DNA from: Hymenobacter ginkgonis
GTDB lineage: Bacteria; Bacteroidota; Bacteroidia; Cytophagales; Hymenobacteraceae
DNA length: 64,000 bases
Assembly (NCBI RefSeq): GCF_009755225.1
Contig: NZ_WQKZ01000009.1
Coordinates: 1-64,000 of the forward strand
Direction of reading: 5' to 3'
Of the stretch, positions 41,382-49,720 are shown in pieces (positions within the stretch are counted from its first letter, which is position 1; every line of letters begins with the position of its first letter). A program made the translations under genes and the position numbers. Below the pieces are notes generated by a model. The model was not told where the DNA came from. It saw only the letters and a program-made list of their open reading frames with translations, and did not search any database.

Positions 41382-42788
41382 CTACTCGCTCACCAGCGCC
41401 GGTGGGCCGTCGGTTGCTTTCGGGGCCACCACCACTCGCGTAAATGCCTTGCCGGCCGGGTGCAAATCGCCGCTGGCGATGCGCTGCACGGGGCCGAGCG
41501 CCTGGCCCATGGCGCCGCCCTTGGCATCGGTGTGCACGGTGGTGAGGGGATAGTCGCGGGCGTAGGGGGCCTGGGCGGAGTTGGTGAGGAAGATGTCGTA
41601 ATCGGTATTCGGGGCCAGGGCGCGCAGGTTGAAGGTGGCCAGGTCCACGAGGCCTTCCGAGCGCAGGTTCATGGTGCCGGCGGCAGGGCCGGGGGTAGGG
41701 GGGCGCAGGTTGCGGATGACGGTGGGCTGGTCGATGAGCTGCTGGCCGAGGTTGGCCGCGCTGGCCACGCCCGAGGGCACGGCATCGGGCACGTACATCA
41801 GGGCCATGGGGGCCTGGCCGACCTTGATTTTGCCCAGCACCCGGTTGGTGGCCGTGCTCACGGCCACGGCCGAATCGCCGTTTTCGAGGCCCACGTACAC
41901 CCGGCTGCCATCGCCCGCGGGCCAGATGCCGTGCGGATTGGCCCCCACCGCAATGGTCGCCAGCTGCTTGAAGCCCGGCTCGCGGCTGTACACTTTCACC
42001 ACGTCTTCGCCGCCCACCGTCACGTAGGCCAGCTTGCCGGTGGGCAGGTCCACGGTGGTCACGTGGTTGGTGATGGGGCCGGTAGTTAGTACCCCGCTGA
42101 TGGTCAGTGTTTTGGTATCGAGCACCGACACCTTGCCCACGTCCTTGTGCGTAAACCAGATTTGCTGGCCGTCCTTGCTGGGGAAGATGTTGGGCGAGAA
42201 CGGGCTGACGACGGGTATTTTCTTGATAACCTGGTAGGTAGCCACGTCAATCACCGCCAGCTCGGGCGAGAAGCTGGAGCACACGAAGGCCCGCTTGCCA
42301 TCGGGGCTGAATGCGATTTGGCCCGGCCCGTTGGGCACCTGCACGCGGCGGGTTTCGCGCAGCGTGGCGGCATCAATCACGGAGAGGTAGTCCTCGCCGC
42401 GCACCGTCACCCACACTTCCTTGCCATCGGGCCGGAAGGTGGGCTCGTGCGGGGCGCGGCCCACGTACACGCTGCCCTTGATGGCGTTGGTGGCCGTTTC
42501 GATAAACGTGACGTTGTTGGAGCCCACCGACACCACGGCCAGCAGCCGATGGTCGGGCGAGGCGCCCAGGCCGTGCACCAGCGCCTGCCCCCGGTAGAGG
42601 GCCGACGTTAAATCGGGCTGCGGCTTGCCCAGTATCACCTGGCCCAGCAGCTTATTATCGGCCGGGTCAATGACGGACACCGTGTTGGAAATCTGGTCGG
42701 CGGTGTACACCCGGTCGCGGTGGCTCACGGCCTGGGCGCGGGCGGCGGTGCCGGCCAGCAGCAGGGCGGGCAGGAGAAGATATTTCAT
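41382..42788 (-). CDS. YVTN-type beta-propeller protein, secreted
   Basis: The 468-residue product has a signal peptide (ending ARAQA) and a seven-bladed propeller of repeats such as DQISNTVSVIDPADNKLLGQ, VTFIETATNAIKGSVYVGRA and YLSVIDAATLRETRRVQVPN. These fit the YVTN/40-residue class. A C-terminal domain of about 130 residues (FNLRALAPNTDYDIFLTNSA) follows, possibly cupredoxin- or Ig-like. Such proteins can carry redox or metal sites, but none is evident here. The ATG at 42788 gives the signal peptide. Confidence 0.85.
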   Translation of the reverse strand: MKYLLLPALLLAGTAARAQAVSHRDRVYTADQISNTVSVIDPADNKLLGQVILGKPQPDLTSALYRGQALVHGLGASPDHRLLAVVSVGSNNVTFIETATNAIKGSVYVGRAPHEPTFRPDGKEVWVTVRGEDYLSVIDAATLRETRRVQVPNGPGQIAFSPDGKRAFVCSSFSPELAVIDVATYQVIKKIPVVSPFSPNIFPSKDGQQIWFTHKDVGKVSVLDTKTLTISGVLTTGPITNHVTTVDLPTGKLAYVTVGGEDVVKVYSREPGFKQLATIAVGANPHGIWPAGDGSRVYVGLENGDSAVAVSTATNRVLGKIKVGQAPMALMYVPDAVPSGVASAANLGQQLIDQPTVIRNLRPPTPGPAAGTMNLRSEGLVDLATFNLRALAPNTDYDIFLTNSAQAPYARDYPLTTVHTDAKGGAMGQALGPVQRIASGDLHPAGKAFTRVVVAPKATDGPPALVSE

Positions 42789-42800
42789 GGACAATAAGAA

Positions 42801-42872
42801 TGTAGCGTGGACTCTGCAAGTCCGCGCGTAGGGTAATCGGGCAACGCGCGGACTCACAGCGTCCGCGCTACA
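42801..42872. repeat. 72-bp palindromic intergenic repeat
   Basis: Arms of 29 bases (42801-42829 and 42844-42872) are complementary with four mismatches around a short AT-richer centre. The outer sequence TGTAGCGTGGACT resembles the repeat at 34839. It fills the gap between the DUF305 stop and the propeller start, so it probably shapes transcript processing between them. Confidence 0.75.
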
Positions 42873-42878
42873 CTCCAC

Positions 42879-43286
42879 CTAGGGCTTGGCCGGGTGCTGC
42901 TTGAGCCAGGCCTGCATCTGCTGAATCTCGACCTGCTGCTCGGCGATGATACTCTGGGCCAGGCGGCGCAGGGCCGGGTCCTTGCCGTAGAGTAGCTGCA
43001 GGCGGGCCATATCCACGGCCCCTTGGTGGTGCGGTACCATCATGGCCGCAAAGCTGGCGTCGATGTCGGCGGGGCTAGCCCCGTCCATGCGGCGCATGCC
43101 TTCGTCCATCACCACCATCACCGAGTCCATGCCGTGCTGGAAGGCGGCCACCGGGCTGCCGGGTTTGGCGGCGGGCATCGCCATGCCGGTCATGCCGGCG
43201 TGGCTCATGCCGGCCATGTGGTGCTGGGCCTGAACGGCGGAGGTAGCCCCGAGCAGGAGGCCGAAAAACAGGAGGATATTTTTCAC
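42879..43286 (-). CDS. Secreted DUF305 protein
   Basis: The 135-residue product has a signal peptide (KNILLFFGLLLGATSAVQA) and then a Met/His-rich linker (HHMAGMSHAGMTGMAMP). One DUF305 unit follows with MMVPHHQGAVDMARLQLLYG and AEQQVEIQQMQAWLK. Copper binding is likely. No ATG precedes the signal; the GTG at 43286 starts exactly at the signal peptide and is preferred to TTG at 43313. It sits upstream of the propeller gene on the minus strand. Confidence 0.83.
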   Translation of the reverse strand: MKNILLFFGLLLGATSAVQAQHHMAGMSHAGMTGMAMPAAKPGSPVAAFQHGMDSVMVVMDEGMRRMDGASPADIDASFAAMMVPHHQGAVDMARLQLLYGKDPALRRLAQSIIAEQQVEIQQMQAWLKQHPAKP

Positions 43287-43400
43287 GGGGGTTGGTAGCG
43301 TTTGCGTGGTCAAACCTACGGGCTACGTGGCGCGGGCGGTGGGGAGGCGGGGTGGGATGGCCTTATTGGAGGCCGAGTTGGCTTTTTTGGTCCCCGGTAG

Positions 43401-44195
43401 CTAAGCAAAACGCTTTAAGAACTGCTGAATAGCCGCGTTGTAGCTGCGTGAGGACGTGACGTGCAGCCCATTGGCCATTCGAAACACATACTCGCCGTGC
43501 GCCCACGGCTTAAACTCCACAATGTGCTCGGTGTGAATGATAACCGAGCGGTGGATGCGCAGGAAATGGGCCGGGTCGAGGCGCTCGGCCAGCTGGGCCA
43601 GGGTGGCCCGCAGGGGGTGGGCGGTCCCGGTCAGGTGCAGCAGCACGCCGCTGCTGGTGGCTTCGAGGTAGCACACGTCGGCGGCGGGCACGAAAAACTG
43701 CCGCTCCGGCTGCTTCACCAGGAAGCGGTCCTGGTAGGCGGGCGGCGGGGTAGGGGCGGCCGGGGGCCAGGCGCGGAGCAGGGCCGCCAGGTCGGCCCCG
43801 GCGGCGTGGCTGTCGCGCTGGGCTAGCTGCTGCTGCACCCGGCGCACGCAGTCGGCAAAGCGGTCGGGGTCGAGGGGCTTGAGCAGGTAATCGACCGCGT
43901 GCAGGCCGAAGGCGGCCACGGCGTACTGGTCGTAGGCGGTCACGAACACCACCAGCGGCAGGGGCTGGCCAGCGGCCCGCAGCTGTTGCAGCACCTGCAC
44001 CCCGTCGAGGCCGGGCATCTGCACGTCCAGAAACACCACGTCGTAGCCACCGGCTTGTAGGGCAGCCAGGGCCTCGGGGCCGTTGGCACACTCGCCGGCC
44101 ACGACCAGGGCGGGAAAGTCGGCCAGTAGCTCGCCCAACAAGTGGCGGGCCAGCGGCTCATCATCGACCAGCAGGGTGCGGATGCTCGGGCTCAT
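43401..44195 (-). CDS. LytTR-family response regulator
   Basis: The 264-residue protein has a receiver domain (residues about 5-120) with the acidic pair in LLVDDEP, the phospho-Asp in VVFLDVQMPG, and the conserved Thr and Lys (FVTAYDQYA, LLKPL). A LytTR DNA-binding domain lies at about 160-260 (FVPAADVCYLEATSSGVLLH, LRIHRSVIIHTEHIVEF). Its start overlaps the kinase stop by four bases (ATGA), so the pair is translated together. Targets cannot be told. Confidence 0.93.
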   Translation of the reverse strand: MSPSIRTLLVDDEPLARHLLGELLADFPALVVAGECANGPEALAALQAGGYDVVFLDVQMPGLDGVQVLQQLRAAGQPLPLVVFVTAYDQYAVAAFGLHAVDYLLKPLDPDRFADCVRRVQQQLAQRDSHAAGADLAALLRAWPPAAPTPPPAYQDRFLVKQPERQFFVPAADVCYLEATSSGVLLHLTGTAHPLRATLAQLAERLDPAHFLRIHRSVIIHTEHIVEFKPWAHGEYVFRMANGLHVTSSRSYNAAIQQFLKRFA

Positions 44196-45307
44196 GCAGG
44201 TACGCTAGGTTGGGCGGCCGGCGCGGCGGCCACGAAGGGCAGCGACAGCCGCAGGCAGTAGCCCTGTCCGGGGGCCGTGTCCACGGTCACGGCGTAGTCG
44301 GGGCCGTAGCGGGTGGCCAGGCGGCTTTCGAGGTTGCGCAGGCCCAGGCCGCGGGCGGCGGTGTCGGCGGTGCCCCGACCGTTGTCCCGCACCTGCACCA
44401 GCAGGCGGGTGCCGGCCCGCCGGGCACTGATGGCCAGCTCGCCTGCCCCCGCTTGCGGGGCCAGGCCGTGGCGCACGGCGTTTTCCACCACCGGCTGCAA
44501 GAGCAGGGCGGGCAGCAGCGCGCCCTCGGTGCCGGGGTCGATGTCGTACGCCACGGCCAAGCGGTCGGGGAAGCGGGTTTGCTCGATTGTGAGGTAGAGG
44601 CGCGTGAGGTGCAGCTCCTGGGCCAGGGTCACCTCGTGGGCATCGGCGCCGTCGAGCACCAGTCGCAGAAACTGGCTGAGCTGGGCCAGCATCCGGCGGG
44701 CCGCCTTCACGTCGGCGCTCATCAAAGCGGATACGGCGTTGAGCGAGTTGAACAGGAAATGGGGCTGAAGCTGCATTTTCAGCGCCTGCAGCTGGGCCTG
44801 CACCAGCTGGGTTTCAAGCTGGGCCGCTCGCAGCTGGCCCTCCCGAAACCGCTCGCGGTACTGCACCGCATAGGCAATGCAGAGCAGCATCCAGTAAATG
44901 GGCACCCAGTTATTAGCATTGGCCACCACGCTGGCCAGCGAAAAGCCGCCCGGCAGGGCTCCGGCTGCGTCCATCGCCCCGGCATACACGAGGCGATAGG
45001 TCAGGGTGAGCCCGTAGCTGGCCGCCGCGTGCGCCAGCAGCTTGGGCAGCCACCGCCGCCGCTCGGTGAGGTCGAAGCGGGCCGCCAGCGCAAACACCAC
45101 CGGCGTGAGCAGTCCCCAAATCAGCCCGTGCAGCAAGCGCCCGCCCAGCGCCTCACCCCAGTTGGTAGGCGTGCCGGCCGAGAGGTTTTGTACGAAAATC
45201 AGCAGCACCATAAAGCCGCTGAACAGCAGCCAAGCCAACGCAATCACTGGCCCCGCCACCAGGGGCCGGGCGGATTGGTTTGCTGAAAACGGCCGACCGG
45301 TACGCAT
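44192..45307 (-). CDS. LytS/YpdA-type sensor histidine kinase
   Basis: The 371-residue protein has four N-terminal membrane helices (about residues 15-150) and a short coiled coil. The His_kinase motif KMQLQPHFLFNSLNAVSALM and an ATPase domain follow (LQPVVENAVRHGL N-box, VRDNGRGTADTAARGLGLRN G-box). It phosphorylates the LytTR regulator encoded by the overlapping gene. The membrane part has no recognisable ligand site. Confidence 0.92.
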   Translation of the reverse strand: MRTGRPFSANQSARPLVAGPVIALAWLLFSGFMVLLIFVQNLSAGTPTNWGEALGGRLLHGLIWGLLTPVVFALAARFDLTERRRWLPKLLAHAAASYGLTLTYRLVYAGAMDAAGALPGGFSLASVVANANNWVPIYWMLLCIAYAVQYRERFREGQLRAAQLETQLVQAQLQALKMQLQPHFLFNSLNAVSALMSADVKAARRMLAQLSQFLRLVLDGADAHEVTLAQELHLTRLYLTIEQTRFPDRLAVAYDIDPGTEGALLPALLLQPVVENAVRHGLAPQAGAGELAISARRAGTRLLVQVRDNGRGTADTAARGLGLRNLESRLATRYGPDYAVTVDTAPGQGYCLRLSLPFVAAAPAAQPSVPA

Positions 45308-45433
45308 GGGCCAAAGGTAGGGCCAGGGCTAGGGCAACCGGAGAAAGGCCGACCGAAGAAGGATTTTTTGGTAGCTCAAACGGCCTTTTTCGTGCTTGCT
45401 ACGCGAACAGCTAACGGGTTAAACAGGCTTCTC

Positions 45434-46702
45434 TCAACGTAGTTGCCGGTGCGCCGCGCCAATTTCAGCCACCCGCCCTTCGGCTACGCCGGCAGCGGCG
45501 GCAAACGCCGGCCAGTGGGCTACCTGCGCCAGTATCTCATCCACCAGCTCATCTGCCCGGCGCACGTTCATCTCCCTGGCTACATGGCGCAAATCCGCCC
45601 GCGTGAAGTGGTCGCGCTTGCCGTTGGCCGATAGCTGGTGTTGCATCAGCCAGCGGTTGCCGGGCTTGTAAGAATACGCCACATCATACGCCGGAGCCAG
45701 CTGCCACTGGCCCGCCGCATCCATCAGGAACGAAATATTCTTGGTGTGGTCGTCCTGGTTGCGGGCCACAATGTTGAAGACCATTCGGCGAAACAGCTGC
45801 TCGGCGGCCGGGTAGGGCAGGCGCAGTTGGCGTAGCACCTGAAAGGCCTGCTCGTAAGAGTAGGTGGCGGGCTGGTTGTAGTCGAAGTGGCCGAGGGCGC
45901 ACAGCGTCTGGGCGTGCAGCTTTTCGCCCGTCGCCGTGCGGTCAAAGCGGCGCGTCATGAAGTGTGCCCGCTCATTCTCCTCGTACAGGCGGCACTCCGT
46001 CATGTCGAGGCCGCTGGCGATGGCCATGTGGTAATAGGCGTATTCCACCCGCCCAAAATCTTGAGGGTCAGCTACTACCTGGTCACGCACCCCATCCAGC
46101 TTCAGCAGCCAGTAGCCGAAGTCTGCCGGGGCCGTCACCTGGCCCGAGCGCACTTCGCCCGTGGCGTCGTTATAGGCAATCAGCGCCTTGGGGCGGGCGC
46201 CGCCGGCCGATGTACCCACGGCCAGCAGGGCGGCCAGCGCCTCGGTCGACTCGTGGCGCAGGTTGACGTGCAGGCCTTCCCGCTGGTCAAGCACTTGCTG
46301 CGCCAGTTCAACGAGGGCCGCTGTTTCGACCGCTTCCGAGCCGGTAGTCGCCCCGCTTTTCAGCGCCGGCTCAAATTCCAGCGCGCCCATGCCCCGGTTG
46401 GCCGTGTAGCACAGACGCTCCACCGGCGAAAAGCCTTCGGGGCTGCGGCCTTGTAGGGCCAGCCAGGCATCAATCAACTGGTTGCCAAAGCGGTCGGGTA
46501 GCGAATCGGCCAGCAGGCCCGGCAAGCCGTGGAACGTCTCGGGGTTGAGGCGCGGAAAGGCGTACACTGTATCGGCCCCGCACGTCAGCGGCATTTGTAA
46601 AGGCGCCACCTCTAGCCGCGACCGAATGAAGGCGGGCTCGTAGGCGAACGTGGCGCGGGCCCGGTCGGCATCCCAGCTGACTACCCCTACCGGCTGCCCC
46701 AC
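45434..46702 (-). CDS. hipA: HipA-family serine/threonine kinase toxin, N-terminus probably lost
   Basis: The 422-residue frame has the HipA kinase core: ATP-loop-like GTSAGGARPKALIAYN (around residue 168), catalytic NQDDHTKNISF (near residue 320) and metal-binding APAYDV (near 340). HipA kinases phosphorylate targets such as aminoacyl-tRNA synthetases and cause dormancy. The frame opens only at a GTG within GQPVGVVSWD, so the first strand of the normal N-terminus is missing. The bases before it read SLW in another frame. The upstream antitoxin gene is broken, so this kinase is either inactive or neutralised elsewhere. Confidence 0.8.
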   Translation of the reverse strand: MGQPVGVVSWDADRARATFAYEPAFIRSRLEVAPLQMPLTCGADTVYAFPRLNPETFHGLPGLLADSLPDRFGNQLIDAWLALQGRSPEGFSPVERLCYTANRGMGALEFEPALKSGATTGSEAVETAALVELAQQVLDQREGLHVNLRHESTEALAALLAVGTSAGGARPKALIAYNDATGEVRSGQVTAPADFGYWLLKLDGVRDQVVADPQDFGRVEYAYYHMAIASGLDMTECRLYEENERAHFMTRRFDRTATGEKLHAQTLCALGHFDYNQPATYSYEQAFQVLRQLRLPYPAAEQLFRRMVFNIVARNQDDHTKNISFLMDAAGQWQLAPAYDVAYSYKPGNRWLMQHQLSANGKRDHFTRADLRHVAREMNVRRADELVDEILAQVAHWPAFAAAAGVAEGRVAEIGAAHRQLR

Positions 46703-46853
46703 AGGCTGAGCGTGGCCCGGTCGATGCCCGCCGCCGTAGCACGGCCTGCTGAGACTGGTTGCGATTGAGCCGAATCTGCCGCAGGCTGGTGCCGACTTCC
46801 CGCAGGATGGCCGTATCAGAAAGACTATACCAATTTATGTTGTACAAACGCAA
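46700..46853 (-). pseudogene. Remnant of a HipB-type XRE antitoxin
   Basis: The minus strand encodes SLSDTAILREVGTSLRQIRL followed by NRNQSQQAVL, the start of a HipB-like helix-turn-helix. It then slips frame into AGIDRATLSLWG and runs straight into the HipA sequence. The DNA-binding helix is cut short and the C-terminal half is absent. No ATG is present; only TTG at 46853. The junction looks like a deletion joining hipB to hipA. Confidence 0.65.
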
Positions 46854-46897
46854 TAAACCGGCCTGAAATTAGGCAGTATGTTGCGTTTACACAACAT
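46837..46897. promoter_or_regulatory. Probable HipB operator: 17-bp inverted repeats
   Basis: ATGTTGTACAAACGCAA (46837-46853) and TTGCGTTTACACAACAT (46881-46897) are complementary except at two positions, 27 bases apart. They flank the point where the hipBA message should begin. They probably bound the lost antitoxin. Confidence 0.55.
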
Positions 46898-46962
46898 AAA
46901 AGGGGAAATTTTAAGTAAGCGCCGATTCTTGTTTACTGGCCATTATAGACAATTTCCTGCTT

Positions 46963-47165
46963 CTGGTTGCCTCTCCCCAGGGCCGTGCGGCCCGCGTTGC
47001 CATCGGCACCGCGCTGATTGGGGCCGGTCTGGTGCAGGCCCGCAAAAACTGGGGTCTGGCCGCCTTGGGGCTGTTGCCGCTGGCGATGGGCGGGGCTGAC
47101 CTATGCCTGCTCGACCCGCTGCAAGGCCTGCCTTTCGATGGTCCCAAGCTGCGTGAAACGCTGGG
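46963..47165 (+). pseudogene. Fragment of a DUF2892 (YgaP-like) membrane protein gene
   Basis: The plus strand reads GRAARVAIGTALIGAGLVQA, then NWGLAALGLLPLAMGGADLC and LLDPLQGLPFDGPKLR, which resembles DUF2892 two-helix proteins. No start codon or natural N-terminus is present. Downstream the frame runs antisense into the PAS gene fragment. It looks like a gene remnant joined at a rearrangement point near 47165. The assignment is tentative. Confidence 0.4.
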
Positions 47166-47754
47166 GCCGGTCCCATATCCGGGCCATGCGCTCATTGGCA
47201 AACTCCACCACGTGCGTGGGGCCTTGCAGCAGGGCCAGGGCCAGCGGGGCCTGCTCAAACACCGCCCGCCGCTCGCGCTGCCGGGCTTCGGCCTCGGCGC
47301 GAGCGGCCTGCTCGCGGGCCTGGGCCTGGCGCAGGGCCTCTTCCACCGCCGGGCGGGGCTGGTTGTTGGTATCGGTAAAGCTGACGACCAGCAGCGCCCC
47401 GCTGCGCCGCGCCGCCAGGTAGAAATAGGCGTCGAGCCCGTCGTGCGGGTAGTTGAGCTGGTGCGGCTGGCCCTCACGCGACCGGAACGCCTGGCAATAG
47501 AAGTCGAAGACGCCGGTGGGCGGGGCATCGGGGTAAAGGTCCAGAAACGACTGCTCGGGCCGCTCGGGCAGCTGGAGCATCTGCTGCGCGGCGGCGTTGA
47601 GCCGCACGTAGGTAAAGTCCACGATTTCAACTCCGTCGGCCGCGAACACGGGCTGGAAGAAGATAACACCCGTCATCGAGACGTTGAACAGCACTTCCAG
47701 CAGGTCGTCGGAAGCCGGCATAGCAGCCGGGTGCGCCGGAGTAAAAGCAGACAT
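47101..47754 (-). pseudogene. Truncated PAS-domain protein (probable sensor kinase remnant)
   Basis: The frame begins MSAFTPAHPAAMPASDDLLE and contains a PAS-like domain (VIFFQPVFAADGVEIVDFTY). A coiled linker follows (LRQAQAREQAARAEAEARQR), then the start of a second PAS domain (FEQAPLALALLQGPTHVVEF). It breaks off after NERMARIWDRP and continues as unrelated sequence to a stop at 47101. Full-length relatives are long multi-PAS histidine kinases. The truncation coincides with the DUF2892 fragment on the other strand. Confidence 0.6.
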
Positions 47755-48196
47755 AAGGCGCGGAAAACGAGAAATAAGGCACTAAAATACGGCCCCTGAA
47801 CAGGTGCCTGGCCCAAAAGCAAGCAGCTTGCTTAACAGGTCGATTGGTTAGGTGTTCAAATTTGGAAAGCGTGTCCGCTATTAGCTTGTTTTTGAGGGTA
47901 CTGCTTTAAAATACGGTTTGCTTTTTATTTCGCCAGCGCCTGGTGAGCGCTCCCGGTAATAGGGAGCACTTCTAGGCGTTTTGGCTCCCATTCATTAGCG
48001 GAAGTGCTGTGCTTATTGGGCATTCCCGCGCTTGGCTTGCCCCACCTTTGCCCGACGTAGGGCTTCCCTGTAGACGCTGCTGATAGCCAGCGGCAGCGCG
48101 TGAGCCAGGATAGGGCCGGAATTGACTAGTGAAAGCAGAATTTTGTTTCGTTTATTTCGTTTGGCAGGTTTGCACCTGATTCTTTACGCTGCTATT
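47755..48196. other. Gene-free stretch between PAS fragment and HTH/PIN pair
   Basis: No gene is supported in these 442 bases. A small hairpin (GCTCCC ... GGGAGC, 47949-47967) is present but lacks a T tail. The last 60 bases contain TTTG at 48164-48167 and TTCTTTAC at 48180-48187, a weak match to a promoter for the gene at 48197. Confidence 0.45.
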
Positions 48197-48646
48197 ATGA
48201 AAGCCATTCTTGAAACCCTATCCTTGCAGGACCAGCGCGTAGCCAGGGATTCTTTGTTTAGCTTCACCCGGGCCATTGCGGCCGAAGGAACGGACCGAGT
48301 TAAAATCCGGCTGCCAGGGCGTGACGAGGACATTACCATTCCGCGCAAGGCCCTAGAGCTACTCAGCTTCATTCTGTCGAGCATGGCCGAGGGGAAAGCT
48401 ATTGCGCTTGTTCCTTCGGCTGCTGAGCTGAGCACGCAGCAGGCTGCCGACATGCTCCACGTTTCCCAGCCCCACTTGGTCAAAATGCTGGAGCAGGGCG
48501 TGCTGCCCTTTAAAAAGGTGGGTAGCCATCGGCGGGTGCTGCTGCAAGACCTGTTGCAGTACGAAGCCCAGCAGGCCGAGCAGCGTCGGCAGCAGCTCCG
48601 GTTTTTAGCGCAGCAGGCGCAGGAATTGAGTCTGGGCTACGAATGA
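48197..48646 (+). CDS. Antitoxin-like protein with excisionase-type HTH
   Basis: The 149-residue protein has an N-terminal helical part and a central MerR/excisionase helix-turn-helix (LSTQQAADMLHVSQPHLVKM with LEQGVLPFKKVGSHRRVLLQ, about residues 75-115). A charged C-terminal helix ends it. This layout is common for antitoxins paired with PIN-domain toxins. The PIN gene follows directly. The ATG at 48197 is preferred to an upstream start that would add a hydrophobic stretch. Confidence 0.8.
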   Translation: MKAILETLSLQDQRVARDSLFSFTRAIAAEGTDRVKIRLPGRDEDITIPRKALELLSFILSSMAEGKAIALVPSAAELSTQQAADMLHVSQPHLVKMLEQGVLPFKKVGSHRRVLLQDLLQYEAQQAEQRRQQLRFLAQQAQELSLGYE

Positions 48647-48668
48647 TTCCTTCCCCCGGCTCATTGCC

Positions 48669-49211
48669 TTGCTGGATGCGTGCGCCCTGTACCCAGCGCC
48701 CATCCGGGGCCTGCTCCTACAGCTGGCTTCCTTCGGCTTGTACACGCCCAAATGGACCGCCCGCATCCCGGATGAATGGACGCGCCACCTGCTTAAAAAC
48801 CGTGCTGACCTCAACGCGGGGCAATTGCAAAAAACTGTCGCGGCACTGCGGGCGGCTTTTCCAGCTGCCGAGGTTAAGCAGGATGAGCCACTCCTTGCCG
48901 CGCTGGATTTACCTGACCCGGACGACCGACATATTCTGGCTGCCGCCATGCGGTGCCAGGCCACAATAATCGTCACGGCCAATCTCAAAGATTTTCCGGC
49001 GCACCAGCTGGCCCAGTTCGATATCGGGGCCCAGCATCCCGCTGTTATTACCACCAATCTAATCGACCTGAATCCAGAGCCGGCGCGGGTCGCTTTCCGG
49101 CAGCAAGTTTCTTTTCTAAAGAATCCGCCCCGAACGGTCACCCAGGTCTTGGACAACTTCCGGCAGGTTCAACTGAAGGCCAGTGCCGATAAACTGGCAG
49201 CCCTGCTATAG
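48669..49211 (+). CDS. PIN-domain RNase toxin (VapC-like), start probably frameshifted
   Basis: The 180-residue frame encodes a PIN fold. The first acidic residue is in LLDACALYPAP, the central pair in DLPDPDDRHILAAAM, then IIVTANLKDFP. Downstream, EPARVAFRQQVSFLKNPPRT is typical of this group. No ATG lies in frame at the 5' end; a TTG at 48669 is the best available start. An ATG at 48643, overlapping the antitoxin stop, would be in frame if the C5 run at 48653-48657 had one more C, giving MIPSPRLIALLDAC. It is thus a natural frameshift or a sequence error. Confidence 0.75.
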   Translation: MLDACALYPAPIRGLLLQLASFGLYTPKWTARIPDEWTRHLLKNRADLNAGQLQKTVAALRAAFPAAEVKQDEPLLAALDLPDPDDRHILAAAMRCQATIIVTANLKDFPAHQLAQFDIGAQHPAVITTNLIDLNPEPARVAFRQQVSFLKNPPRTVTQVLDNFRQVQLKASADKLAALL

Positions 49212-49277
49212 ATGGCTTCGGGGCAAAAGAGCCCGGTCTATAGCAACCAAACCAGACGGCCGGGTCCACATCGGCGC

Positions 49278-49296
49278 ACTCCTTATTATAAGGAGT
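49278..49296. promoter_or_regulatory. 19-bp palindrome upstream of the second metal operon
   Basis: ACTCCTTA-TTA-TAAGGAGT is a perfect inverted repeat followed by seven A. It is not a terminator for either strand in the usual layout. It lies about 80 bases before the -7 box of the next gene and may be an operator. Confidence 0.4.
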
Positions 49297-49374
49297 AAAA
49301 AAAGCCCGCGAGGCATTTTCAGGCTGAGTCGGATTTTTCAGAGTTTAGGAACCATAAGACTTACCTCCTTTCCG

Positions 49375-49382
49375 TACCTTTG
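49375..49382 (+). promoter_or_regulatory. -7 box (TACCTTTG) almost touching the next start codon
   Basis: TACCTTTG is an exact TAnnTTTG box. Transcription would start around 49386, two bases before the ATG at 49388, so the first message of this operon may be leaderless. Confidence 0.5.
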
Positions 49383-49387
49383 CCCCA

Positions 49388-49720
49388 ATGCGCGTCCTGG
49401 CTCTACTCTTTGCTCTTTACTTTTCGGTGCTCGGCTGCCTGCCCTGCTCCGATGTGGAGCCGAGCGCCACGCTCGTGCAGGGGACTATCGTGCGGGCCGC
49501 GCACCACGACGGAGGCACCTCCCAGGGGGGCATCGATTGGTGCTCGCCTTTGTGCCAGTGCCACTGCTGCGCGGGCTTCGCCATGCCCGCCGTTCCGGCC
49601 CTGGCCTTCATCGCCCGGCCGGTAGCGCCCTACTCGGCGCAGCGCTTCAGCGTGCGGAACGTGCCTGCCGTGCAGACCCGCGCCCCGGTCACTCCGTGGC
49701 AGCCGCCCCAGGGGGCCTAA
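49388..49720 (+). CDS. DUF6660-like small secreted protein
   Basis: The 110-residue product has a short hydrophobic N-terminus (VLALLFALYFSVLGCLPCSD). A Cys/His motif WCSPLCQCHCCAGF follows around residue 52. Proteins of this kind (DUF6660) lie directly upstream of RND heavy-metal pumps in Bacteroidota. The Cys cluster suggests metal binding, though function is unknown. It probably heads the operon, with its ATG right at the predicted transcription start. Confidence 0.75.
   Translation: MRVLALLFALYFSVLGCLPCSDVEPSATLVQGTIVRAAHHDGGTSQGGIDWCSPLCQCHCCAGFAMPAVPALAFIARPVAPYSAQRFSVRNVPAVQTRAPVTPWQPPQGA

Noticed and set aside
49278..49303. Palindrome plus A7 as a terminator of the PIN gene
   Set aside because: A rightward terminator needs T after the hairpin; here A follows, and on the other strand the T run comes before the hairpin.
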